Source: Desulfuromusa sp.
GTDB taxonomy: Bacteria > Desulfobacterota > Desulfuromonadia > Desulfuromonadales > Geopsychrobacteraceae
Reading direction: 5' to 3'
DNA: 12,022 nt
Assembly (NCBI GenBank): GCA_029934755.1
Contig: JAOZLQ010000062.1
Span: 1 to 12,022 of the forward strand
Both the position numbers and the translations under genes were made by a program. The notes beneath the pieces were generated by a model, which ran no database searches, was not told the origin of the DNA, and worked only from the letters and a program-made list of their open reading frames with translations. Of this stretch, positions 1 through 7,276 are shown piece after piece; position 1 is the first letter of the stretch; the number at the start of each line of letters is the position of its first letter.

Positions 1-293
1 TAACCGACCAAGGTCATGGTTTCAATCCCAAGCTCTTCCAGTTTTTTAATTGCCACCCATTCGTTAGCAGCTGAAAGTACCGGCGGTTTACGTAGAGATA
101 ACAAGCTCTTTAAAATTCGTGGCCAACCGATACCTGAATAAAGTTTGGCAAAATATCCTCTTCCATCTTTTTCAAAACGCAGGGTTCGCCGACCGTCCAT
201 ATTGCGGTATTCTTCACCCTGAAGACTCAATACCTGCTCGAACAAATCTTTATTTTTCCAGTTTTGCTTCCAAGTTTTTGGTAAGACAATCAT
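1..293 (-). CDS. waaP: LPS core heptose(I) kinase WaaP/RfaP (partial, N-terminal 97 codons)
   Basis: I translated this from the minus strand; it runs off the left edge of the window. The visible 97 residues match the start of the enteric and pseudomonad WaaP family closely: a DLFEQVLSLQGEEYR stretch (about residues 16-30), RRTLRFEKDGRGYFAKLY (35-52), and then LLSLRKPPVLSAANEWVAIKKLEELGIETM (64-93). WaaP is a eukaryotic-kinase-like fold enzyme on the cytoplasmic side of the inner membrane. It uses ATP to phosphorylate O-4 of the first core heptose. The RYFAKLY-like segment should carry the ATP-binding lysine; the catalytic loop lies outside the window. The ATG start overlaps the waaG stop as ATGA, with an AGG seven bases upstream, so translation is probably coupled to waaG. 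Family assignment is from recalled similarity to E. coli RfaP. Whether the rest of the gene is intact cannot be seen. Confidence 0.92.
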   Translation of the reverse strand, partial: MIVLPKTWKQNWKNKDLFEQVLSLQGEEYRNMDGRRTLRFEKDGRGYFAKLYSGIGWPRILKSLLSLRKPPVLSAANEWVAIKKLEELGIETMTLVG

Positions 294-1405
294 GATAGTA
301 CCTGTTCAATCACATCAGATGCTCGCTCAGGCATGGAAAAGATATCGTGCTCAGCAACATAGTGCCGTGCATTATTCTGCCATTGCTCCCGGGATCCAGA
401 CTGGATCATATGAAGAAGCACCTGATTCATCTGTTCCTGCTGAAAGGGTGACGACAGGACTTCTCCGCATTGGGCATCCCGAATATGAAAGCTGTAACCA
501 CAGATATCGGTCACTAATACCGGCAATTGTGCAGCTACGGCCTCGAGTAAAACGGTACCAGTATTTTCCCGATAAGCAGGATGGAGAAGCAGATCAGCGG
601 CAAACAATAATTGCGCGATATCATCACGTCCCCCGAGAAAAAAAACCTGTTCAGAAATACCAAGAGAGTTCGCCAACCTTTGAAATGAACGAACATTATC
701 CTGGCCAACAACATACAGGCACACCCGCTGGCGTAACGCTTCTGGTAACGATGCAACAGCACGTAAACTTCGATCAAGCCCCTTGGTTTTGAAACCGGAT
801 CCAACCATCAACAAAAGAATATCTTTATCAGACAGCCCCTGTTCCGCTCTAACTTGGCTGCGCAACAACATATAGTTTTCTGGAGCGAGTCGATCACGCT
901 GAATACCCGGAGGCAATAGATGCATTCGATCAATATCAGTACCGTAAATACGGCTGAATACTTTCTGTTCCTCTGGAGAAATCAGAAGAATGTGCGTTTT
1001 CTCCTCAGAACCAAAAACAGCCTTCTCTGAAGTAAGAAAACTACGGGTACGACCAACCAGACGATAAAAAAATGAGCGCTCAGCTGCTTTTGCTGCGAAA
1101 CATGGGTCGGCGGCATAATAAACATCCAACCCTAGCATCTTATTAAAACCAATCACGGCATCATATTGCTCCCGGTGAATATGCTGTATCACCTTCCGCG
1201 CAAATTGCTCATATCGTTTATAGTTCCGCCGGGCCGATACAGGAATAAGCTGCAGCGTCAATCCTTCAGGGACATCTCCACTGCTTTTAAGAGCAAAAAG
1301 ATCCACCAAGTGCCCACGCCTCACACACTCCTGTGCAATTTTCACGCAGTCGCGTTGCAAGCCACCATAGGGAAAATATTTGAATAGAACAAACGCCAAT
1401 CGCAT
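290..1405 (-). CDS. waaG: LPS core glycosyltransferase WaaG/RfaG (GT4)
   Basis: This 371-residue protein is the length of E. coli WaaG and resembles it along its whole extent. WaaG is a membrane-associated GT-B enzyme that transfers glucose from UDP-glucose to the second core heptose, the first outer-core step; in other lineages the donor may be a different UDP-hexose. Visible landmarks are the N-terminal KYFPYGGLQRD acceptor-side loop (9-19), GFNKMLGLDVYYAAD (86-100), LLPPGI (163-168), the central LMVGSGFKTKGLDRS strand-loop (199-213), and HPAYRENTGTVLLEA with the GT4 E-x7-E pair at Glu280 and Glu288, which contacts the sugar nucleotide. The ATG start has a GGAA eight bases upstream. The gene begins 13 bases after gmhA ends and overlaps waaP by four bases. 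The match to WaaG is strong; the exact sugar transferred is inference. Confidence 0.93.
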   Translation of the reverse strand: MRLAFVLFKYFPYGGLQRDCVKIAQECVRRGHLVDLFALKSSGDVPEGLTLQLIPVSARRNYKRYEQFARKVIQHIHREQYDAVIGFNKMLGLDVYYAADPCFAAKAAERSFFYRLVGRTRSFLTSEKAVFGSEEKTHILLISPEEQKVFSRIYGTDIDRMHLLPPGIQRDRLAPENYMLLRSQVRAEQGLSDKDILLLMVGSGFKTKGLDRSLRAVASLPEALRQRVCLYVVGQDNVRSFQRLANSLGISEQVFFLGGRDDIAQLLFAADLLLHPAYRENTGTVLLEAVAAQLPVLVTDICGYSFHIRDAQCGEVLSSPFQQEQMNQVLLHMIQSGSREQWQNNARHYVAEHDIFSMPERASDVIEQVLS

Positions 1406-1418
1406 ACATCAAGTTCCG

Positions 1419-1994
1419 TCAGTTAACCGGGAATAGTTCAGATTCAATCAAATCACAGAGAATATGAATCATGGTCAGATGTGCCTCCTGAATATGCGGC
1501 GTTTCGTTCACGGCCACTGTCAGCGACAAATCCACCCGCGCTTCTATAGTTCCACCATCACGACCCAAAAAAGCAACAGTGTTGCATTCCAGCTCAGCTG
1601 CCAGATCAAGTGCTCGCTGAACATTGATAGAATTTCCACTGGTTGAAATACCGACAACAACATCACCAGGCTTCGCCAGTGCTTCAACCTGACGACTGAA
1701 TACCTGCTCGTAGCCAAAATCGTTGGCTACAGCAGTAAGAATTGAAGAATCAGTGGTCAAGGCAATTGCCGGTAGTGCTTTTCGGTTTTTCAGAAAACGA
1801 CCGACCAGTTCAGCAGCAAAATGCTGGGCATCGGCTGCGGAACCACCATTACCCATGACGAGTATTTTGTTCCCTTGTATTAACGCTTGGCACATCAACT
1901 GAGCACAACGTTCGATGTCTTTAACCATCGGCATAACCACCTGCTGGAAGACTTCAATGTGGCGACTAATATGTTGGTTGATTTTATCCTGCAT
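1419..1994 (-). CDS. gmhA: Sedoheptulose 7-phosphate isomerase GmhA
   Basis: This 191-residue SIS-domain protein has the usual GmhA length. GmhA is cytoplasmic and converts sedoheptulose 7-phosphate to D-glycero-D-manno-heptose 7-phosphate, the first step towards the ADP-heptose used by WaaC and WaaF. The phosphate-binding GNGGSAADAQHFAAELVGRF block lies at 49-68, and GISTSGNS at 115-122. The four residues expected to bind zinc or act in catalysis by family comparison are present: His58, Glu62, Gln169 and His177 (in TPHIQEAHLTMIH). The ATG lies two bases after the waaC stop, and an AAAGG ribosome binding site sits in the last codons of waaC, which suggests coupled translation. The later heptose enzymes (HldE, GmhB, HldD) are not in this window. 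DiaA-like SIS proteins are related, but the full set of metal residues and the context favour GmhA. Confidence 0.95.
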   Translation of the reverse strand: MQDKINQHISRHIEVFQQVVMPMVKDIERCAQLMCQALIQGNKILVMGNGGSAADAQHFAAELVGRFLKNRKALPAIALTTDSSILTAVANDFGYEQVFSRQVEALAKPGDVVVGISTSGNSINVQRALDLAAELECNTVAFLGRDGGTIEARVDLSLTVAVNETPHIQEAHLTMIHILCDLIESELFPVN

Positions 1995-1996
1995 CG

Positions 1997-3052
1997 TTAA
2001 CCTTTCCCGACTGGTACTGCCGTAAGTTCAGTTATTGCCTGGTAGACATCTGTTACTGAAATTGATGCCGCGCACTGGGCATCCATATCGCATTGTTTCA
2101 ATAAGCAACCCGCACAGTTCATCGGGGTCTGTAAACTGCGATGAATCGACCCGACAGGTGCATTGCGAGTTGCGTCAGTCACTCGAAACAACGAAACCGT
2201 CGGCGTACCCAAAGCCGCAGCAATATGAATCGGCCCAGTATCACAACCTACGACCAGGCTGACACGATCAAGCAACGCCACTAATTCAGGCAAACTGCCA
2301 CGCGGCCAAATAATTGCCTGCCCTGCTGTTGCTTCTGAAATCACCGTGACCGCTTTGAATTCTTCGTCGTTTCCCCAAGTCAACAGAGGAATAACCTCAC
2401 CATCATCGACCAACTGACTTGCCAAATGTTGCCAATTTTCTAAACTCCACAACTTTGTTTGCCACGTCGTTCCATAATGTAATACCACCAAGGGTCGATG
2501 CAGAAGTTCAAGTTGCTGCAATTGCTGTTCGACCACCTCCTGAGCAGCAGCAGTCACATGTAATGGCCCAGCTGAACGTAAATCCGTACCATCAGGAAAT
2601 GCAGCTCTTACAATTGCTAAGGATCGCTGAGCAACATGGTGATCATCATCACTTAGAGCAACATGATGACGCGTTGTCAGCAAATTTGGCCACTCACGTA
2701 CTTGATGACGGTCAAACCCGTATTTAGCACCACCCCGACTGATGAAAGTAAATAATCCACTTTTGCTGTTACCCTGAAGATCAAAAACCAGATCGTAGCG
2801 GCACTGACGCAACTGAGCAAAAAAAAGCCACAATTCACGCAACATTGTAAATAGAGAGAGACGCCGCCAGCGTTTTGTCTGTAATGGAATCACCTTCCGG
2901 ATTAATGGATGACCATCGAGAACCGAAGCAAATCCCTCTTCAATTAACCAGTCAATTTCAACCTCAGGACAAGCACTGTGCAGATAGGCCAGAACGGGAA
3001 GAGTATGGATCACATCTCCCAGAGCACTTACCTTAACAATCAGTACTTTCAT
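1997..3052 (-). CDS. waaC: LPS heptosyltransferase I WaaC-like (GT9)
   Basis: This 351-residue GT9 glycosyltransferase begins MKVLIVKVSALGDVIHTLP, the WaaC-type N-terminus with the catalytic-base aspartate at position 13. WaaC transfers the first L-glycero-D-manno-heptose from ADP-heptose to Kdo2-lipid A on the cytoplasmic face of the inner membrane. Other landmarks are IDWLIEEGFA (33-42), FDLQGNSKSG (90-99), the nucleotide-side HYGTTWQTKLW (192-202), and VVGCDTGPIHIAAALGTP (267-284). The C-terminal region carries four cysteines, Cys313, Cys316, Cys321 and Cys327 (CxxCx4Cx5C), which I do not recall in E. coli WaaC and which recur with identical spacing in the neighbouring WaaF. The ATG overlaps the waaF stop as ATGA. 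A WaaQ-type (heptose III) transferase is a possible alternative, but the N-terminus and the position next to waaF favour WaaC. Confidence 0.85.
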   Translation of the reverse strand: MKVLIVKVSALGDVIHTLPVLAYLHSACPEVEIDWLIEEGFASVLDGHPLIRKVIPLQTKRWRRLSLFTMLRELWLFFAQLRQCRYDLVFDLQGNSKSGLFTFISRGGAKYGFDRHQVREWPNLLTTRHHVALSDDDHHVAQRSLAIVRAAFPDGTDLRSAGPLHVTAAAQEVVEQQLQQLELLHRPLVVLHYGTTWQTKLWSLENWQHLASQLVDDGEVIPLLTWGNDEEFKAVTVISEATAGQAIIWPRGSLPELVALLDRVSLVVGCDTGPIHIAAALGTPTVSLFRVTDATRNAPVGSIHRSLQTPMNCAGCLLKQCDMDAQCAASISVTDVYQAITELTAVPVGKG

Positions 3053-4086
3053 CCGGAATCATCCAGCAATTGACAAGCTGCAGAGATAACATCGGTAGCC
3101 GTAATCTCTGTCATACAGCGGTGATCAGTGGGACATTCACGCAATAAACAAGGAGCACAATCAACCTGTTTACGCACAATTTTTACATTTTTTGACGCCG
3201 GACATGTAGTCGTGTGATCCGTTGGACCAAAAACTGCTACGATGGGTGTCGAAAATGCGGCAGCTACATGCATTGGTCCGGAATCGTTGGTCACCAACAA
3301 ACGGCTGTTGGCCAACAATGACATCATTTCCCTGACCGAGGTTTTTCCGATCATATTAAGTGGCTGGCAATGCATCGCAGCAGAAATATCACGGCCCATT
3401 TCTACTTCGCCAGGGCCACCGGTCAGCAAAATACGAGCATCATAACGTTTGGCGAGGAGGTCTCCTACTTCAGCAAATCGCTCAGGAAACCAACGCTTGG
3501 CTGAACCATAAGCAGCGCCGGGATTGATAGCGATGACATTGTCGCTCTGAAGAATCGACTGCGCCCACTGCTGTTCAGCCTTGGTACAAGCCAGACAGAG
3601 CCTCCCCTGACCACCTTCAATTCCTAATTGAGCAAGTAAACCCAAGTAATAATCAGTATGGTGCAAACGCTTATCTGCAGCAGTCACGGGCACCGGATAG
3701 TTAAGTAACAACCGTCGCCCATCAGTCGTGTAACCTGCCCGCCTTGGAATTCCGGAAAACAGAGCTATCACTGCTGCTTCAATGGCATTCTGCAACAAAA
3801 AGGCAGCATCAAAATGCTCAACACGTAATTCTTTGGTTATCCGCCATAAACCAACTAAGCCTTGGTGCGAACCCTTTTTATCATAAACCATCACTCGGTC
3901 GATGCTCGGGTGAGACTGAAACAGCTCTGCCACTAATGGATTAGCCAACATGACTATTTCGGCCTGCGGATAATAACTGCGCAGAGCGGCTAACGCCGGA
4001 GTTGTCATCACTGCATCGCCAATCCAGTTGACGCCGCGCACCAAAATACGCTGTATTGGTTGGTTACTTAAATTCCTGACCGCCAC
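3049..4086 (-). CDS. waaF: LPS heptosyltransferase II WaaF (GT9)
   Basis: This 345-residue GT9 enzyme is predicted to add the second heptose from ADP-heptose onto heptose I of the inner core. The family hallmark RILVRGVNWIGDAVMTTPAL is at 13-32, with the conserved aspartate at 24. AINPGAAYGSAKRWFPERFA (186-205) and TNDSGPMHVAAAFSTP (266-281) are typical of WaaF. The C-terminus holds CAPCLLRECPTDHRCM with Cys310, Cys313, Cys318 and Cys324. The start is GTG, five bases after the Trm112-protein stop, with a GAGAG-like site upstream. It adds about 13 residues before the conserved core; I see no better internal start. The stop overlaps the waaC start as ATGA. The two adjacent GT9 genes have different N-terminal signatures, so they are probably not a recent tandem duplicate. 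Confidence 0.9.
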   Translation of the reverse strand: MAVRNLSNQPIQRILVRGVNWIGDAVMTTPALAALRSYYPQAEIVMLANPLVAELFQSHPSIDRVMVYDKKGSHQGLVGLWRITKELRVEHFDAAFLLQNAIEAAVIALFSGIPRRAGYTTDGRRLLLNYPVPVTAADKRLHHTDYYLGLLAQLGIEGGQGRLCLACTKAEQQWAQSILQSDNVIAINPGAAYGSAKRWFPERFAEVGDLLAKRYDARILLTGGPGEVEMGRDISAAMHCQPLNMIGKTSVREMMSLLANSRLLVTNDSGPMHVAAAFSTPIVAVFGPTDHTTTCPASKNVKIVRKQVDCAPCLLRECPTDHRCMTEITATDVISAACQLLDDSG

Positions 4087-4091
4087 TAGGC

Positions 4092-4265
4092 TTAGCTCTC
4101 TATAGAGTCGGCTTCGTCAATCAGCATAACCGGGATATCATCACGTATTGGATATCGCAATCGACAAACATGACAGAAGATAAAATCACCTTCATCGGCA
4201 AGTTCCACAGGCTCTTTACATTTGGGGCAAGCAAGAATTTCTAACAATTCAGAAGATACAGACAT
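4092..4265 (-). CDS. Trm112/YcaR-family small zinc-ribbon-like protein
   Basis: This 57-residue protein was translated by hand from the gap between lpxK and waaF. It begins MSVSSELLEILACPKCKEPV and continues to a CHVCRLRYPIRDDIPVMLIDEA segment. Its four cysteines, Cys13, Cys16, Cys31 and Cys34, form two CxxC knuckles as expected for zinc binding, followed by the YPIRDDIPVML signature of the Trm112/YcaR (UPF0434) family. Eukaryotic and archaeal Trm112 activates and stabilises methyltransferases; the role of the bacterial family is not settled. E. coli ycaR also sits just after the msbA-lpxK genes, before kdsB, so the linkage to lpxK is shared across distant bacteria. The ATG directly follows the lpxK stop with no gap, and a GGAG ribosome binding site lies seven bases upstream inside lpxK. 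Family assignment is confident; function is unknown. Confidence 0.93.
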   Translation of the reverse strand: MSVSSELLEILACPKCKEPVELADEGDFIFCHVCRLRYPIRDDIPVMLIDEADSIES

Positions 4266-5333
4266 TTATTGACTCCATAGACGCTTTGTCACACCCTTAA
4301 TCAATTCAGCAGAATTTTCAATATTAATATCCATTGAAATCTGATAACAAGGCAATTCAAACATATCAGCTGAGAGTTTGACAGCATCTTTTTCTGTTGT
4401 TATCAGTGCATCAACTTGAGTCGACTCTTCTAGCAGTTTCTCCAGAGTTGAATTTTGATATTCAGCGTGGTCAGAAAAAGACAATTTCTTTGGCAACAAT
4501 AACCCAATATTTTCCAAAGAAATAAAAAAACTCTCAGGATTGGCAATCCCGGCAAAAGCCAGGAAGTTAAGATTTTTGAGTTGACTGACCGGGACCTCAC
4601 GACCATCGAGACTGACAGCAATATCAGCCAAATGATGTTGGCTGTTATAAACTTTTAAATCCCTAAAACCCATCATTTTTTGAACTCCCGCTCGCGTCAT
4701 GAGCAGAAAATCAGCTCGTTTCAAAGCTCGGGAAAATTCACGGAGGTTACCCGCAGGCAGAGGCCAGCCGTTTCCAAATGGTCGTGCAGAATCGAGCAAA
4801 ACCAGATCAACGTCACGTTTAACTGCCCGATGTTGAAACCCATCATCGAGGATAATCAAATCAACATTTCTTGATTTTTCCAGAGTCTTAATACCGTTGA
4901 TACGTTTTTTAGCAATCACTACCGAACAATCTGGGTTTCTTCTGGCCAGCAGAAAAGGTTCATCGCCGCACTCAGCAGCAGTCATTAATATTCCCTCTCC
5001 AGAAGAGACAATACCGACATCACCCACAAAGTTACCAGCATATCCGCGACTGACTATTGCAGGATGCTTGCCCTGCTGGTGAAACTCTTTCACCAACCAA
5101 TCGACGACAGGGGTTTTTCCTGTCCCACCAGCAGCAAGATTACCTACAGAAATTACAGGAAGAGTAGATTGATAAGAAGAGAACAGTTTATAATCATAAC
5201 AAAGGTTTCGAACCCAACTACCAATACCATAAACGAATGAAATTGGCAGAAGCAGCAGCAAAAGGATACTTTCCAGAAAGTTTTCGGCCCCTTGCTCAAC
5301 CAGGCGATGGTGAAAACCTACCAGCCTATTCAT
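4266..5333 (-). CDS. lpxK: Tetraacyldisaccharide 4'-kinase LpxK
   Basis: This 355-residue protein phosphorylates the 4' position of the tetraacyl disaccharide 1-phosphate with ATP to give lipid IVA, at the inner face of the inner membrane. The N-terminus has a hydrophobic, membrane-associating helix (about 19-38, LESILLLLLLPISFVYGIG). The Walker A loop GNLAAGGTGKTP is at 64-75. A GDEP motif (123-126) carries Asp124, and FSDHAEY carries His289; by family comparison these should correspond to the Asp-His catalytic pair described in Aquifex LpxK. LDDGFQHRAVKRDVDLVLLD (162-181) and PLPAGNLREF (191-200) are also LpxK signatures. The ATG overlaps the waaA stop as ATGA and has no clear ribosome binding site of its own, so its translation is probably coupled. 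The length is close to family norm and no key residue is missing. Confidence 0.95.
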   Translation of the reverse strand: MNRLVGFHHRLVEQGAENFLESILLLLLLPISFVYGIGSWVRNLCYDYKLFSSYQSTLPVISVGNLAAGGTGKTPVVDWLVKEFHQQGKHPAIVSRGYAGNFVGDVGIVSSGEGILMTAAECGDEPFLLARRNPDCSVVIAKKRINGIKTLEKSRNVDLIILDDGFQHRAVKRDVDLVLLDSARPFGNGWPLPAGNLREFSRALKRADFLLMTRAGVQKMMGFRDLKVYNSQHHLADIAVSLDGREVPVSQLKNLNFLAFAGIANPESFFISLENIGLLLPKKLSFSDHAEYQNSTLEKLLEESTQVDALITTEKDAVKLSADMFELPCYQISMDINIENSAELIKGVTKRLWSQ

Positions 5334-6625
5334 TTCAAAGCTTTAGATATATGGCGCATGGTGCGCTCGGTCGTCCCGGCATTTTCTGCAATTAAAGAAC
5401 TTCCCGCCTGCCCCATAGCCCGGCATCGAGCCGGGTCATTCAACATAACGATACTCTGTCGCACCAGTTCGTGTTGATTTTCAATCTGCACTCCGGCACC
5501 AGCACGAATCAGTTTAGCGGAGATTTCTTTAAAATTATGAACGTAAGGGCCAAAAAGTACCGGTTTCTCTAGTAATGCGGCTTCCAATAAATTATGCCCA
5601 CCAATGGGAACCAGGCTTCCACCAACAAAAACCAGGTCAGCAACACTATAAAGATCAAGAACTTCACCCAGCGTATCGACCAGCAAAACATCTCCCGGGG
5701 AAAGTAAATCGTCCTTTTCCTGCAGAGAACTACGTAGCCGATACGTAAATCCGGCTTCTTTCAGCAAAGACTGCACTTCCCGTTTTCGTTCTGGATGGCG
5801 AGGAATCAGAATCAGGAGCAGTTTTCTATCAATCTGTGTCGATATCTGTTGATAAGCCTCAAGAAGTTGTTTTTCCTCCTTTTCATGAGTGCTTCCAGCA
5901 ACTAAAATGGCGACATTTTCAGGCAATCTGAATTGATGTTTTTTCTGCTGAACTTGTTCTGTAGTCACATCCATCAAATCATGATCAAACTTGAGGTTGC
6001 CGGTATTTTCCACCCGTTCGCTAGGTGCTCCCATAACAGTAATTCTTTCTGCATCTGTCTGTGATTGCATACAAAAAGAAGTAAACCGATCCAGGATTGG
6101 CCGCAACAGAAAACGGATCAAACGATAACGCGGAAAAGAGCGATCTGATATCCTCCCGTTGACCAGTATCAGGGGAATTTCAAGTTGATAAGCCTGTCTG
6201 GTAAAATTGGGCCAGATTTCTGTTTCAACAATAATAATCAGTTCCGGATGAACCAAACTTAAGGCTCTGCGTACAGCCCAAGAAAAATCAAAGGGAAAAA
6301 ACAGACACAGGTCAATTTTTTGATCTGCTGAAGCAATCGCATGTCCAGTTTCAGTGACATTACTCATAAGAATCTGAAAATCAGGATATTTGGTACGAAT
6401 TTGTTTGATCAGAGGGGCTGCAGCACGGGCTTCTCCAACTGAAACAGCATGAACCCAGATTGTTTTTCTTGCACAAAATAATTTTAACTGTTCCGGTGAA
6501 TAATAGCCTAGCCGCTCCCTGATGCCGCGACGGCTTTTACCATAACGGAGTCCACGCAAGAGATAATATGGCAACAGAAAGAGTGCGGAAAGTAACAATA
6601 ACAAATTATACAGCAGGTACACCAT
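5330..6625 (-). CDS. waaA: Kdo transferase WaaA/KdtA
   Basis: This 431-residue GT-B enzyme (family GT30) transfers one or more Kdo residues from CMP-Kdo to the lipid A precursor, on the cytoplasmic side of the inner membrane. A hydrophobic N-terminal anchor spans about 2-24, followed by the basic stretch RGLRYGKSRRGIRERLGYY. WVHAVSVGEARAA (57-69) contains Glu65, matching the proposed catalytic base of WaaA. VETEIWPN (133-140), LVNGRISDRSF, a GNLKFD segment, and GGHNLLEAALLEKPVLFGPYVHNF near the C-terminus are all family landmarks. The ATG start has a GGAG four bases upstream and aligns with the E. coli start (MLELLY versus MVYLLY). It lies inside the preceding acyltransferase gene, with a 20-base overlap. 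Whether the enzyme adds one, two or more Kdo units cannot be read from sequence alone. Confidence 0.95.
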   Translation of the reverse strand: MVYLLYNLLLLLSALFLLPYYLLRGLRYGKSRRGIRERLGYYSPEQLKLFCARKTIWVHAVSVGEARAAAPLIKQIRTKYPDFQILMSNVTETGHAIASADQKIDLCLFFPFDFSWAVRRALSLVHPELIIIVETEIWPNFTRQAYQLEIPLILVNGRISDRSFPRYRLIRFLLRPILDRFTSFCMQSQTDAERITVMGAPSERVENTGNLKFDHDLMDVTTEQVQQKKHQFRLPENVAILVAGSTHEKEEKQLLEAYQQISTQIDRKLLLILIPRHPERKREVQSLLKEAGFTYRLRSSLQEKDDLLSPGDVLLVDTLGEVLDLYSVADLVFVGGSLVPIGGHNLLEAALLEKPVLFGPYVHNFKEISAKLIRAGAGVQIENQHELVRQSIVMLNDPARCRAMGQAGSSLIAENAGTTERTMRHISKALK

Positions 6626-7271
6626 ACGACTCCAAACGTGTTTCAGCCCGTTGTTGGTTTTCTTGCATCGCTATTTTTAACCGCTGACGAAACACATCGA
6701 CCCCTTCCTGTTTATCAAAATACAGAGGGTCGCCAAAAGAATAGACCCCCCGCCCGAAAGGATAAGGAAGCAGAAAACGATCCCAAGATTTAAACCGATG
6801 CCCACGGTTACAAACATATGCCATCGGAACAACCGGACGTCCACTCATCCGCGCTAATTGAACAACACCATCTTTCAACTCATGTCGAGGTCCCCTGGGA
6901 CCGTCTGGGGTCAGAACAATATCTGCCTTTTCTTGACATAACTCCAACATTTCTTTAAAAGCCGCCCGACCACCACGGGAAGATGATCCACGAACGGTAT
7001 CATGCTTAAAATACTTCATTGTTCGTGCCAGAAGCTCTCCATCTTTCGACACACTAATTAATAATTTTGCATGTTTGCCCGGATAACCAAAAACCAGTAA
7101 AAGCAACTGATCGTGCCAAAACGGAATAATGACCTGCTCACCACGGTCCCAAATACGACAAAGCTGATCTACCCCTAAAATTTCTTTTCTTAATGATAAA
7201 TTCAGTAAACGCATCACTAAAGATGCCACAATGGGGACAAATGTTAAGAGCAGGCGATCACCAATTCTCAT
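6606..7271 (-). CDS. DUF374 lysophospholipid acyltransferase-like protein, possibly LpxJ-type lipid A late acyltransferase
   Basis: This 221-residue protein belongs to the DUF374 branch of the PlsC-like acyltransferases. A hydrophobic N-terminal segment (about 7-24) suggests membrane association. FWHDQLLLL (51-59) supplies the candidate catalytic His53 and Asp54. SVSKDGELLA (73-82), VRGSSSRGGRAAF (93-105), and TPDGPRGPRHELKDGVVQLARMSGRPVVPM (121-150) are the characteristic blocks. DUF374 includes LpxJ, shown in Helicobacter/Campylobacter-type bacteria to act as a secondary acyltransferase of lipid A. The position between msbA and waaA, next to lpxK, fits that role, and no LpxL/LpxM-type gene is present in the window. 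The ATG is five bases after the msbA stop, with GAGGG upstream inside msbA. Family is confident; substrate and the LpxJ name are inference. Confidence 0.85.
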   Translation of the reverse strand: MRIGDRLLLTFVPIVASLVMRLLNLSLRKEILGVDQLCRIWDRGEQVIIPFWHDQLLLLVFGYPGKHAKLLISVSKDGELLARTMKYFKHDTVRGSSSRGGRAAFKEMLELCQEKADIVLTPDGPRGPRHELKDGVVQLARMSGRPVVPMAYVCNRGHRFKSWDRFLLPYPFGRGVYSFGDPLYFDKQEGVDVFRQRLKIAMQENQQRAETRLESYGVPAV

Positions 7272-7276
7272 CTAAA

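Noticed and set aside
292..792. A 166-codon plus-strand open frame opposite waaG
   Set aside because: It lies entirely antisense to a well-recognised gene, its translation resembles no family I know, and it has no supporting context.
227..1715. Repeated string AATACCTGCTCG near 230 and near 1700
   Set aside because: Both copies encode Glu-Gln-Val within waaP and gmhA; this is chance sharing of codons, not a repeat element.
1997..4086. waaC and waaF as a recent tandem duplication
   Set aside because: They share only GT9 landmarks and the C-terminal cysteine motif. Their N-terminal signatures and most of the sequence differ, as expected for ancient paralogs.
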